Origin: Puniceicoccales bacterium
GTDB lineage: Bacteria > Verrucomicrobiota > Verrucomicrobiia > Opitutales > LL51
DNA length: 5,800 nucleotides
NCBI GenBank assembly: GCA_031266235.1
Contig: JAISBJ010000078.1
Coordinates: 1 to 5,800, forward strand
Reading direction: 5' to 3'
Shown here piece by piece: positions 1 through 4,956 of the stretch. The first letter of the stretch is position 1; every line of letters starts with the position of its first letter. Under the pieces are notes generated by a model. That model did no database searches, was not told where the DNA came from, and was given only the letters and a program-made list of their open reading frames with translations. A program made the translations under genes and the position numbers.

Positions 1-1
1 C

Positions 2-118
2 AATCCCAGGCAGTTTCCCCGCCCGCCGGTAAGCGCCGTCCCCCTTGGACCGGTCTCCATTTCAAACATTCAACTCATCGTGATCGCGCTTTCGGCGATC
101 CTGATGCTCGCGCTATAA
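2..118 (+). pseudogene. Internal fragment of a LivH/UrtB-type branched-chain amino acid or urea ABC transporter permease
   Basis: The plus-strand frame is open from the window edge and ends at TAA 116-118. It encodes about 38 residues. A proline-rich stretch beginning NPRQFPRP is followed by a segment starting VSISNIQLIVIALS and ending ILMLAL, which is one hydrophobic membrane helix. In LivH-family permeases this is the middle of the protein: a periplasmic loop with an NPR.FP motif, then '(I/V)S..Q', then a helix running into a charged TR.G..(M/C)RA motif. Here the frame stops right after the helix, so the charged motif and the whole C-terminal half are missing. The upstream part may continue outside the window. 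I read it as a host gene cut by the neighbouring phage DNA. LivH and UrtB cannot be told apart from this piece. The identification rests on remembered family pattern and a short match, so it is moderate. Confidence 0.6.
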
Positions 119-313
119 ATTCCCCTGCACCACTAGCCCGTCAAACGTCATTCTGTAGGCGATCGCCACCGACTCCAACAGCCAATAGTAGCGGCAGACG
201 TCCGCCGCAGCCAAGTCGCGGGCGAAAAAAGTATCCGACGAAGCTTCGAGGGGCACAAAAAAAGGCGTCCCATGGGGCGCTACCCGACAGAGAAAAGGCG
301 TATAAGTTGACAT
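113..313 (-). CDS. Hypothetical phage late protein, possibly truncated at the host junction
   Basis: This ORF of 66 codons begins MSTYTPFLCRVAPHG and contains the aromatic segment VCRYYWLLESVAIAY before MTFDG. It has an ATG at 313-311 with an in-frame TAA just upstream, so no longer start is possible. No Shine-Dalgarno sequence is visible; the leader is almost pure A/T. It is the last gene of the phage-like strand and its TAG stop (115-113) sits on the last codon of the permease fragment read on the other strand. The protein looks like the start of a small beta-rich virion protein, and I suspect it originally ran further and was cut at the junction. No function is recognised. Coding status is supported by a composition like the neighbouring genes and by its position after the hub gene. 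Confidence 0.5.
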   Translation of the reverse strand: MSTYTPFLCRVAPHGTPFFVPLEASSDTFFARDLAAADVCRYYWLLESVAIAYRMTFDGLVVQGNL

Positions 314-366
314 AAATTAAAAAAATATTTACAAACTGAGGGTCATTTATTTTACAATTTCTTTCA

Positions 367-492
367 TTACATTTTTAAATTTCTACTTTTTTTTTGGCTG
401 TCTACTCGTCCGGATCGTCGCCCAAATTTCATCCGCCGGACTTCGTAAAAAATTCGCCTATTTTTCAGAGCTACAGATCGCATTTCTTTCAT
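367..492 (-). CDS. Possible 41-residue basic peptide in the duplicated region
   Basis: On the minus strand an ATG at 492-490 overlaps the TAA stop of the preceding small ORF as TAATG. It opens a frame of 41 codons plus stop (TAA 369-367). The peptide begins MKEMRSVALKNRRIFYEVRR and ends SRNLKM. It is rich in Arg and Lys and has few acidic residues. Its second half is homologous to the whole of the neighbouring 21-codon ORF because of the 86-bp duplication. Its own stop again overlaps an ATG (TAATG), which begins a hexapeptide frame only. There is no convincing ribosome-binding site, so translation would have to rely on coupling. It may be a by-product of the duplication rather than a real gene. 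Confidence 0.25.
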   Translation of the reverse strand: MKEMRSVALKNRRIFYEVRRMKFGRRSGRVDSQKKSRNLKM

Positions 493-557
493 TATATTTT
501 TGAATTTCTACTTTTTTTTTGGCTGTCTACTCGTCCGAATCGTCGCCAAAATTTCAT
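492..557 (-). CDS. Possible 21-residue basic peptide overlapping the hub stop codon
   Basis: The ATG at 557-555 overlaps the hub gene's TGA as ATGA, the typical arrangement for translational coupling. It opens 21 codons that begin MKFWRRFGRVDSQ, then two lysines, and end in TAA 494-492. The peptide is strongly basic. It is the parent copy of the C-terminal half of the downstream 41-codon ORF. No function is recognised. It is short enough that chance is a serious alternative, and the two copies give only weak evidence of selection: W/G, F/S, S/L and I/M differ between them. Confidence 0.2.
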   Translation of the reverse strand: MKFWRRFGRVDSQKKSRNSKI

Positions 558-2299
558 CCGCCGGACTCAACAAACGGCTCGCTGGCAAGCGCATAGCGCT
601 GCTTCAATACCCCCCCATCGGCAACATCCTCCCGGCGTAAACAAACCGTCGCATCGACGTCCAAAGCGCCGACGTCAATAAAAATCTTCCGCGCCTCATT
701 GTCGGGGGCGTAAAACGCTAGCTTGCTGAATTTTTCCGAGCCGTAGGACGTGTTCTCCATGGGGCCGTACTTCCCCTGCTCCACATAGCCGTTGCCACTC
801 GCTTCGGCCGTCCGGCGGGCGTGGAAATTGCGCGAGGCGACCCGGTGGCGATTCGATTTCGTCAGCTCCGATAGGTCGTCCGGACCAAGATGCTTCGCAG
901 GACCAAGAATAATCACCGTCTTGCCCGTCTCCAAATGCTCCTCCACCGACTGCACCACCGCATCCATCGACTCCCACTCCAATCGCCCCCCAGTCACATT
1001 GATGGCTCTCCCTAAAAAATCTCCTCCGACTTCCGCCCGCACATACACGATCCGCCCCTCGTACTGCAAAGCCGATACGCCCCCGTAAATGTGGGCCGCC
1101 AAATCGTCCGGCACATTCTCTTCGCCCGCGTAGGATACGAGGCTGCGGTAGGTCTTCGACTGGGCATCGGTGGCATTGATTTTTACGGCCACGTCGCGGT
1201 AGTGGACCGCCTCATCCTCCGTTTCATAGGAAATGTTCGCCCGAATAATGTCCCGCGCCACAGAGCAATCCATCCAGTCCGCTACGGACCCGGAAATTAA
1301 TTCGTTGGGCAAAGTCCCGCCGCGGGAATAATTTTCTACCACTAAATTGGAAACATTCTTGAGCCCCGGCAAATGATCCCGCCACCAAGTCTCGCTGCTC
1401 ATCTGGATCAACTCCACCTCGATATCCTGCTTGATGGACGTCGATTGCGTCCCCTCCAGCGCGATGGTCATCACCAGCGCCCCTAATTCCTGCCCCGTCG
1501 CATCCTCCGGGAATCGCTGCACCTCAACGGTCTTCCAAGATTTTCCAGCACTCTTGTGCGTTTTTTCAAACTTTAATACAACCGCCTGAACCCGTAAATC
1601 GTGGCGCGGTACGAAGTAAAATTCATTTAAATCGCACACATCCAATGTCAGCGGCGATAGCTGCTCCCGGCGGACGACGTGGAATACGGGGACCTCCTGC
1701 GCGTAGTCGAAATAGGTCACCGCGTCCGGTACCCAACGCAAAAGCCGCCGAATCACTTCGCCGCAGGATAAATCTTTACACTCGTCGAATGGAATGTAAA
1801 TCGGGAGCTCAATCTCTTCCGCAAGCGCAATCACGTCGTAGCCCACCGCGGCATTGGCGTAGTCGATCACCTCGCCCAACTGCTCCCCAATGGAAATCGG
1901 ATCGCCATCGCTGCCCTGGCCGAGAATTAAATGGCTTTTGGGGACGTCGTTCAGCGGCGCGTCGGCATCATCCCAATCGGACGGTTCCTTCCACAGCTGC
2001 TGGTAAATGATGTTGTCCAAATACCACCACGGCCCCCCTAACTCGTAGCGCCGGAATTCCTCCCCCGCACTGCCATAAATCGGCGTCTTGGTCACGACCC
2101 CGCAAAACCACCGCTGGCTATCGCGAAAAATTTGTACCCCCTCGCCCGGCTCGAATTGTAAATCTCCGCCGATGGCATCGCCGGGGATTTTTAGGGTCAC
2201 GAGGTCCATGGATTGATTCCTCAACTTGCGAGTCACTTCGCCTATCCCCCACTGGGCCAGCGACTTTTCTTCTCCTCCGTACAATAATTTCCAATTCAT
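554..2299 (-). CDS. Phage tail/baseplate hub-like protein
   Basis: This 581-residue protein is the largest in the block. It probably forms the base of the tail to which the fibre attaches. The N-terminal 105 residues (MNWKLLYGG..., then VTRKLRNQSMDLVTLKIPG, then EPGEGVQIFRDSQRWFCGVV) follow the pattern of the first domain of GpD/gp27-type hubs: a small beta barrel measuring a 'definition' surface. Around 186-199 is LLRWVPDAVTYFDY, followed by PVFHVVRR. At 436-442 is TGGRLEW and at 466-476 GPAKHLGPDDL, which I recall from hub-like tail proteins of Verrucomicrobiota prophages. The last 60 residues are a separate beta-rich end. The chosen start has AGGA at 2308-2305 with a 5-nt spacer. The frame stays open for 25 more codons upstream (to 2374), but these run into the hairpin element and lack a ribosome-binding site. 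The alternative is another tail protein with the same fold; the hub role is inferred. Confidence 0.75.
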   Translation of the reverse strand: MNWKLLYGGEEKSLAQWGIGEVTRKLRNQSMDLVTLKIPGDAIGGDLQFEPGEGVQIFRDSQRWFCGVVTKTPIYGSAGEEFRRYELGGPWWYLDNIIYQQLWKEPSDWDDADAPLNDVPKSHLILGQGSDGDPISIGEQLGEVIDYANAAVGYDVIALAEEIELPIYIPFDECKDLSCGEVIRRLLRWVPDAVTYFDYAQEVPVFHVVRREQLSPLTLDVCDLNEFYFVPRHDLRVQAVVLKFEKTHKSAGKSWKTVEVQRFPEDATGQELGALVMTIALEGTQSTSIKQDIEVELIQMSSETWWRDHLPGLKNVSNLVVENYSRGGTLPNELISGSVADWMDCSVARDIIRANISYETEDEAVHYRDVAVKINATDAQSKTYRSLVSYAGEENVPDDLAAHIYGGVSALQYEGRIVYVRAEVGGDFLGRAINVTGGRLEWESMDAVVQSVEEHLETGKTVIILGPAKHLGPDDLSELTKSNRHRVASRNFHARRTAEASGNGYVEQGKYGPMENTSYGSEKFSKLAFYAPDNEARKIFIDVGALDVDATVCLRREDVADGGVLKQRYALASEPFVESGG

Positions 2300-2304
2300 T
2301 TTTT

Positions 2305-2308
2305 TCCT
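2305..2308 (-). promoter_or_regulatory. Ribosome-binding site of the hub gene
   Basis: AGGA reads on the minus strand at 2308-2305, five bases ahead of ATG 2299-2297. The surrounding leader is nearly all A and T, so this stands out. It decides the start, because the upstream in-frame ATG at 2374 has no such site and lies inside the hairpin cluster. Confidence 0.7.
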
Positions 2309-2333
2309 AAAAATTTTTCTATCCCAGCCAAAC

Positions 2334-2425
2334 AAGGGGACTGCCATTCCCCTTAAACCCCTCGGGAGGAGCACAGCTCCTCGGCCTGCGGCCTCACCCG
2401 GCCCCGCGGCGAAGCCGCGGGGCCG
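2334..2425. repeat. GC-rich element of four adjacent inverted repeats
   Basis: Four stem-loops follow one another. AAGGGGA (2334-2340) pairs with TCCCCTT (2348-2354). GAGGAGC (2366-2372) pairs with GCTCCTC (2376-2382) across ACA. GGCC (2383-2386) pairs with GGCC (2390-2393) across TGC. CGGCCCCGCGGC (2399-2410) pairs perfectly with 2414-2425 across GAA. The element sits in an otherwise AT-rich gap. Its kinds of module (GGGGA/TCCCC, GAGG/CCTC, and a long GC stem closed by a 3-nt loop) match those of the element at 5031-5111, but in the opposite order along the strand. It is probably a dispersed palindromic repeat of the host or phage, or a structured mRNA leader. Confidence 0.9.
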
Positions 2426-2430
2426 AAAAT

Positions 2431-2460
2431 ATTTTACTTCTCTTTTTTGTGCTTTTGCAA
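2431..2460 (-). promoter_or_regulatory. Possible sigma70-type promoter ahead of the hub gene
   Basis: On the minus strand TTGCAA (2460-2455) is followed after 18 bases by TAAAAT (2436-2431). Four of six bases fit the -35 consensus and five of six fit the -10 consensus. A transcript from here would begin with the multi-hairpin element as its leader and then read the hub gene. In DNA this rich in A and T such matches arise often by chance, so this is only a candidate. Confidence 0.25.
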
Positions 2461-2503
2461 AAATTTTACATGTCTTCGCATTACAAAAATCAGAATATTT
2501 TTA

Positions 2504-2632
2504 CTAATTTCTCAAATTATCAATCTGTGAGCGCAAGATCTCAATCTCACTGCGCACCGCCTCATCGAGCGCGTCGACCTGCCGCTGCATCTCCGCAATC
2601 AACTGCTCCAGCTGTCGAAAAAGCTCATCCAT
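2504..2632 (-). CDS. Small coiled-coil protein, second tandem copy
   Basis: This ORF has 42 codons and a TAG stop. It starts MDELFRQLEQLIAEMQRQ and ends SQIDNLRN. It matches its neighbour at 2679-2807 in all but four residues (L5F, R10Q, V12I, I15M), all conservative. Hydrophobic residues recur every 3-4 positions (5, 8, 12, 15, 19, 22, 26, 30, 33, 37, 40), a near-continuous coiled coil with one irregularity around 26-30. The ATG follows directly on a TAG. No good ribosome-binding site is seen (GGAG lies 16 bases away), so expression may be weak or coupled to the first copy, whose stop is 46 bases upstream. Function is unknown. It may trimerise beside the tail fibre or act as an assembly factor. 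Confidence 0.6.
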   Translation of the reverse strand: MDELFRQLEQLIAEMQRQVDALDEAVRSEIEILRSQIDNLRN

Positions 2633-2678
2633 CTATCAAAAAACTTATCTCCACATTACAAAAATCAGAACATTTTTA

Positions 2679-2807
2679 CTAATTCCTCAAATTATCAATC
2701 TGTGACCGCAAGATCTCAATCTCACTGCGCACCGCCTCATCGAGCGCGTCGACCTGCCGCTGTATCTCCGCAACCAATCGCTCCAGCTGCCGCAAAAGCT
2801 CATCCAT
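2679..2807 (-). CDS. Small coiled-coil protein, first tandem copy
   Basis: This 42-residue ORF begins MDELLRQLERLVAEIQRQ and ends SQIDNLRN. The sequence shows 3-4 spaced hydrophobics throughout and alternating Arg/Glu/Asp, predicting one long amphipathic helix and hence oligomerisation by coiled coil. The ATG is one base after the fibre gene's TGA (TGAGATG), so translation is probably coupled to the fibre. I chose this start because the second copy is homologous only from this Met. The ATG at 2822, which has GGGAGG ten bases ahead, is a real alternative and would add five residues. Position between fibre and hub suggests a tail accessory or chaperone role, but no family is recognised. Confidence 0.7.
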   Translation of the reverse strand: MDELLRQLERLVAEIQRQVDALDEAVRSEIEILRSQIDNLRN

Positions 2808-2808
2808 C

Positions 2809-4389
2809 TCAGTGAATTCCATAAAATCTGAACCTCCCAGAAGTAAGCGTCCCACTCGCAACGTAAATCTTCAAAGAACTAATGACCTCCTCGCCAGTAT
2901 TCCTATAAATAAAATTATAAAGACCACTGTGCGAAAGCATCGCATCCCCAGTCCCGCGGTAGGAAGACGTCCTCGCTACAGCCTGTACCCCATGGACGCT
3001 ACTCCCATCATTCCAAATGTCTACCTCGCCGTGGATCCAGTCGCCATTGTAACGGTAGGTCGCCGATTCGTTGCCAAATCCAAAAAATCCATTGCTCAAT
3101 TGATACGCCGAATATTTGACAACACCGCCAAAAAAATCACTCGTACTATAAGTATATTCGCTGGCACTCGTTCCCCAAGACGTCCCTTCTCCGTCGTCGT
3201 AACCGAAAACCATCAGGAGGCGTTCGCCGCTAGTGGAGGTACTTAGGAAGTCGAAAGAAAGTTTGTACCAGTGAAAGCGCTCTTCGTCGAAAATATTTTC
3301 GAAAATGACGGCCGAAATCGGATCGCCGACCGTGATTTCTTGGATCAGTTGCCAGGGATAATTTTTCCAAGCCATACCCTCGGCGGCCGAAGGATCCGCG
3401 ACCAGGAGCTGCTGAGTACTTCCGCCGGCCAGCAGAGCGCTTGCGGAGCCGGTACCGACGACGAGCTCCCCTTTATTGGTCGGGACTAGCACATCAGCCG
3501 AACCGCCGCCTGACCCGGAGCCGTCGCCAATCGGGGCAAATTTTTCATCGCATTCTTCGGCTGTATAATAATCTGCTAATTTTTCATCACACTCCTCGAT
3601 CGTGTAATAGTCTGCTAATTTCTCGTCGCATTCTTCGGATGTATAATAATCTGCTAATTTTTCATCACACTCTGCGGCGGTGTAGTAAACTTGGAGGGCG
3701 CTGTCGACTTCGGTTTTGGCGTAGGTCTCGGTCTTGGCGTAGGTCTCGGATTTTGTGTAGTAATCGCTCAGATCCACACTCTCTCCACTTTCATCGATCG
3801 GAGCAAATTTTTCGTCGCACTCCTCGGATGTATAATAATTTGCTAATTTTTCGTCGCACTCTTCCGCAGTACAATAATCTGCTAATTTTTCGTCGCATTC
3901 TTCGGCGGTGTAGTAAAGCGACCGCGGCTCCGGCGGCGTCAGCGAAATCCCTCCTCCCTCAAGAATGTTGCAAACACCAGATCCTAGCGTCACCACTTCT
4001 CCACCTCCCGTCGTCCCCCAAAAACTGATCCAGTACTCGCCGGCAATTAAAGCATTCTCCTCCGCAGAAAAAATAATCTCCGCATGCTGCTTCGCGCCAC
4101 TCCCCCACTCGTCCGCCGTAATCATGCCGTCTACCACAGCGCCTTCACCCAGCATTAAACTCGGCTCGCCGCCAGACGGAGGATGCCCGCCGTCCAACGC
4201 CCGCACGGAACAATGCAGCTCTCCAAATTCAGACGCGTCTATCGGCGTATCCCCGCGAAATACGCCAACCTGAAAACAGAGGTCGTTGCACCGCCAAAAT
4301 TGTATCAGCTGCCCGCGGACGTCGTCCACCGGCGCATCGAAGGATAGCGTGTCCACTCGCACACGAATCGCGTTGCCACTAAAAGTCAT
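2809..4389 (-). CDS. Phage tail fibre / receptor-binding protein with YYT repeats
   Basis: The protein has 526 residues, or 527 from the ATG at 4392. Numbering below uses the longer form. Residues 1-150 form a globular head domain with WRCNDLCFQVGVF, ADEWGSGAKQHAEIIFSAEE and VVTLGSGVCNILEGG, a pattern I recall at the N-terminus of verrucomicrobial prophage fibres. It should attach to the tail. Residues 160-287 are a shaft of eight YYT units, seven of the form YYT.EECDEKLAD; the first three and last four end with EKFAPI. A divergent unit (YYTKSETYAKTETYAKTEVD) separates them. A glycine/serine linker and VPTNKGELVVGTGSAS...LLAGG, ending AEGMAWK (about 303-343), is the usual neck before a fibre tip. 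Residues 350-527 are beta-rich and aromatic, ending SGRFRFYGIH, probably a jelly-roll receptor-binding tip. It should form trimers. AGGAG is at 4401-4397, seven bases from the chosen ATG and four from the other. The host receptor cannot be guessed. Confidence 0.85.
   Translation of the reverse strand: MTFSGNAIRVRVDTLSFDAPVDDVRGQLIQFWRCNDLCFQVGVFRGDTPIDASEFGELHCSVRALDGGHPPSGGEPSLMLGEGAVVDGMITADEWGSGAKQHAEIIFSAEENALIAGEYWISFWGTTGGGEVVTLGSGVCNILEGGGISLTPPEPRSLYYTAEECDEKLADYCTAEECDEKLANYYTSEECDEKFAPIDESGESVDLSDYYTKSETYAKTETYAKTEVDSALQVYYTAAECDEKLADYYTSEECDEKLADYYTIEECDEKLADYYTAEECDEKFAPIGDGSGSGGGSADVLVPTNKGELVVGTGSASALLAGGSTQQLLVADPSAAEGMAWKNYPWQLIQEITVGDPISAVIFENIFDEERFHWYKLSFDFLSTSTSGERLLMVFGYDDGEGTSWGTSASEYTYSTSDFFGGVVKYSAYQLSNGFFGFGNESATYRYNGDWIHGEVDIWNDGSSVHGVQAVARTSSYRGTGDAMLSHSGLYNFIYRNTGEEVISSLKIYVASGTLTSGRFRFYGIH
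3532..3915 (-). repeat. In-frame 39-bp coding repeats in the fibre shaft
   Basis: Seven cysteine-containing 13-codon units of the form YYT(A/S/I)EECDEK(L/F)A occur as a block of three and a block of four, with one variant YYT unit and linkers between them. Unit two has YCT in place of YYT, a TAT to TGT change. Units differ at many third-codon positions (TCA/TCG, CAC/CAT, GTA/GTG) while the amino acids stay constant, which indicates selection on the protein rather than very recent slippage. Because the unit is a multiple of three, gain or loss of copies would lengthen or shorten the shaft without breaking the frame. Confidence 0.9.
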
Positions 4390-4396
4390 CATTTCT

Positions 4397-4401
4397 CTCC
4401 T
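4397..4401 (-). promoter_or_regulatory. Ribosome-binding site of the fibre gene
   Basis: AGGAG reads on the minus strand at 4401-4397. It is four bases from the first of two adjacent ATG codons and seven from the second, which favours the second (4389) as the main start. Confidence 0.75.
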
Positions 4402-4501
4402 AAATTCGAAAATTTTTCCCTCTTTTTGGGGAATTTTATTTTTTTACATTGTGTGTTTTTTTACATTTTTTGTGCTTTTTGTGCATTTTCCAAAAGGTCA
4501 G

Positions 4502-4518
4502 GGGAGGCGGAGCCTCCC
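4502..4518. repeat. Perfect 7-bp hairpin with GGA loop
   Basis: GGGAGGC (4502-4508) pairs with GCCTCCC (4512-4518). On the minus strand it follows the stop of the 132-residue gene by about 40 bases and is followed by CTGACCTTTT. It could be a weak terminator or processing site, though the T-run is short and offset. Confidence 0.7.
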
Positions 4519-4523
4519 ACGGG

Positions 4524-4545
4524 TGCACAGCAAATGCACAGCAAA
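4524..4545. repeat. Tandem 11-bp repeat
   Basis: TGCACAGCAAA occurs twice head to tail without any mismatch, directly beside the GGGAGGC hairpin. It has one helical turn spacing, as protein-binding iterons often do, but nothing else supports that role. Confidence 0.85.
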
Positions 4546-4557
4546 CGTAGCCAATTT

Positions 4558-4956
4558 TCATGCCTGGGCGTCCACGATTGCTCCGCCGATGATTTTGTAA
4601 AAATGTTCCGACGTACTGCCATTGCTGGTGGACTCCACGCTCAGAACCACTGCATTTTTGAGGTAATAGGGGGTATTGCTGGGTTCGCCGACGATGGTCA
4701 AATCGCTTTGCAAATCGCGCAATTCGGAGGCGTGGCGGATGGAATAATTTTGGGCAGACTCGGCATTATCGTGTTTTTTACGCACGCGGAATTCGACGCG
4801 GGTATTGAGGTTACCGCGATCGACGGCCTTTGTTTCGCTACCGCGGATGGTAGAGAGGATTTGGACGGCTCTCTGGCCGAAGATTTTGAAATCGATGGGC
4901 ATTTCGCCGTATTCGATGCCGCTTGCCAAATTAATGTCTCCAAAAGAAATTTTCAT
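4558..4956 (-). CDS. Small phage tail protein (probable)
   Basis: This protein has 132 residues and begins MKISFGDINLASGIEYGEMP. It contains FGQRAVQILSTIRGSETKAVDRG, where an arginine-rich turn is followed by NLNTRVEFRVRKKHDNAESAQNY and a helix SIRHASELRDLQ. It then returns to beta strands (SDLTIVGE, YYLKNAVVLSVES, HFYKIIGGAIV). Alternating strands with one central helix is the layout of the tail-tube/distal-tail fold. I recall similar ~130-residue proteins next to hub genes in verrucomicrobial prophages. There is no Shine-Dalgarno sequence; the leader is A/T-rich and no other in-frame start precedes it. It sits between the terminator-like gene and the fibre. A tube or distal-tail role is inferred, not shown. 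Confidence 0.6.
   Translation of the reverse strand: MKISFGDINLASGIEYGEMPIDFKIFGQRAVQILSTIRGSETKAVDRGNLNTRVEFRVRKKHDNAESAQNYSIRHASELRDLQSDLTIVGEPSNTPYYLKNAVVLSVESTSNGSTSEHFYKIIGGAIVDAQA

Larger units (their letters stand above)
357..567. repeat. 86-bp tandem direct repeat (357-442 and 482-567) derived from the hub gene 3' end
   Basis: Bases 357-442 and 482-567 align without gaps at an offset of 125 bp. There are four mismatches (370/495, 377/502, 413/538, 423/548), so the copies are about 95% identical. The right copy includes the last codons and TGA stop of the hub gene, so the left copy is a duplicated tail end of that gene plus its 3' flank. Both copies keep a run of nine T (387-395 and 512-520) followed by the same GGCTGTCTACTCGTCCG. 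The 39 bases between them (443-481) are unique. The repeat changes the small ORFs encoded on the minus strand (see the next two entries). Confidence 0.95.
2300..2503. other. Gap between small coiled-coil gene and hub gene: AT-rich DNA around a GC-rich multi-hairpin element
   Basis: This 204-bp gap has no gene of its own. Its right half (2426-2503) is AT-rich and carries the edge of the 156-bp duplication. The centre (2334-2425) is the GC-rich hairpin cluster described separately. The left end (2300-2333) is an AT-rich leader that holds the AGGA ribosome-binding site of the hub gene. None of the hairpins is followed by a U-run in the direction of transcription, so nothing here looks like a standard terminator. 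Confidence 0.7.
2479..2809. repeat. 156-bp tandem duplication (2479-2634 and 2654-2809)
   Basis: The two copies align without gaps at an offset of 175 bp with nine differences, about 94% identity. Nineteen unrelated bases (2635-2653) separate them. Each copy holds a complete 42-codon ORF and 25 bases of its 3' flank. The right-hand copy begins at the stop codon of the fibre gene. The left copy lacks the fibre stop and the GGGAGG upstream. Confidence 0.97.
4393..4557. other. Gap ahead of the fibre gene
   Basis: No gene is visible. Reading on the minus strand, the gap starts with an 11-bp tandem repeat and a GGGAGGC hairpin. It continues as a long, A-rich leader with recurring GCACAAAAA and ATGTAAAAAAA words, and ends with the AGGAG of the fibre gene. 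A similar GCACAAAAAA word occurs in the leader of the hub gene near 2446-2455, so the two leaders may be related. Confidence 0.6.

Noticed and set aside
1..69. Minus-strand frame beginning with ATG at 69 (MFEMETG) open to the window edge
   Set aside because: It is antisense to the permease fragment, rich in Gly/Arg as expected from a shadow frame, and shows no family pattern.
696..977. Minus-strand 93-codon glycine-rich frame inside the hub gene
   Set aside because: It is a frame-shifted shadow of the hub coding sequence with no start signal.
2299..2374. Longer hub start at 2374
   Set aside because: The extra 25 codons pass through a hairpin and an A/T leader and lack a ribosome-binding site, whereas ATG 2299 has AGGA at the right distance.
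2399..2425. Rho-independent terminator
   Set aside because: The stem is strong, but on the minus strand it is followed by GGGTGAGG and on the plus strand by GAAAATATTTT, so no proper U-run exists on either strand.
3532..3915. CRISPR array
   Set aside because: The repeats are contiguous, in frame and protein-coding, with no unique spacers.
3441..4028. Plus-strand open frame of 195 codons with repeats
   Set aside because: Its repeats are the antisense shadow of the fibre shaft repeats. The minus-strand frame has recognisable fibre architecture and a ribosome-binding site.
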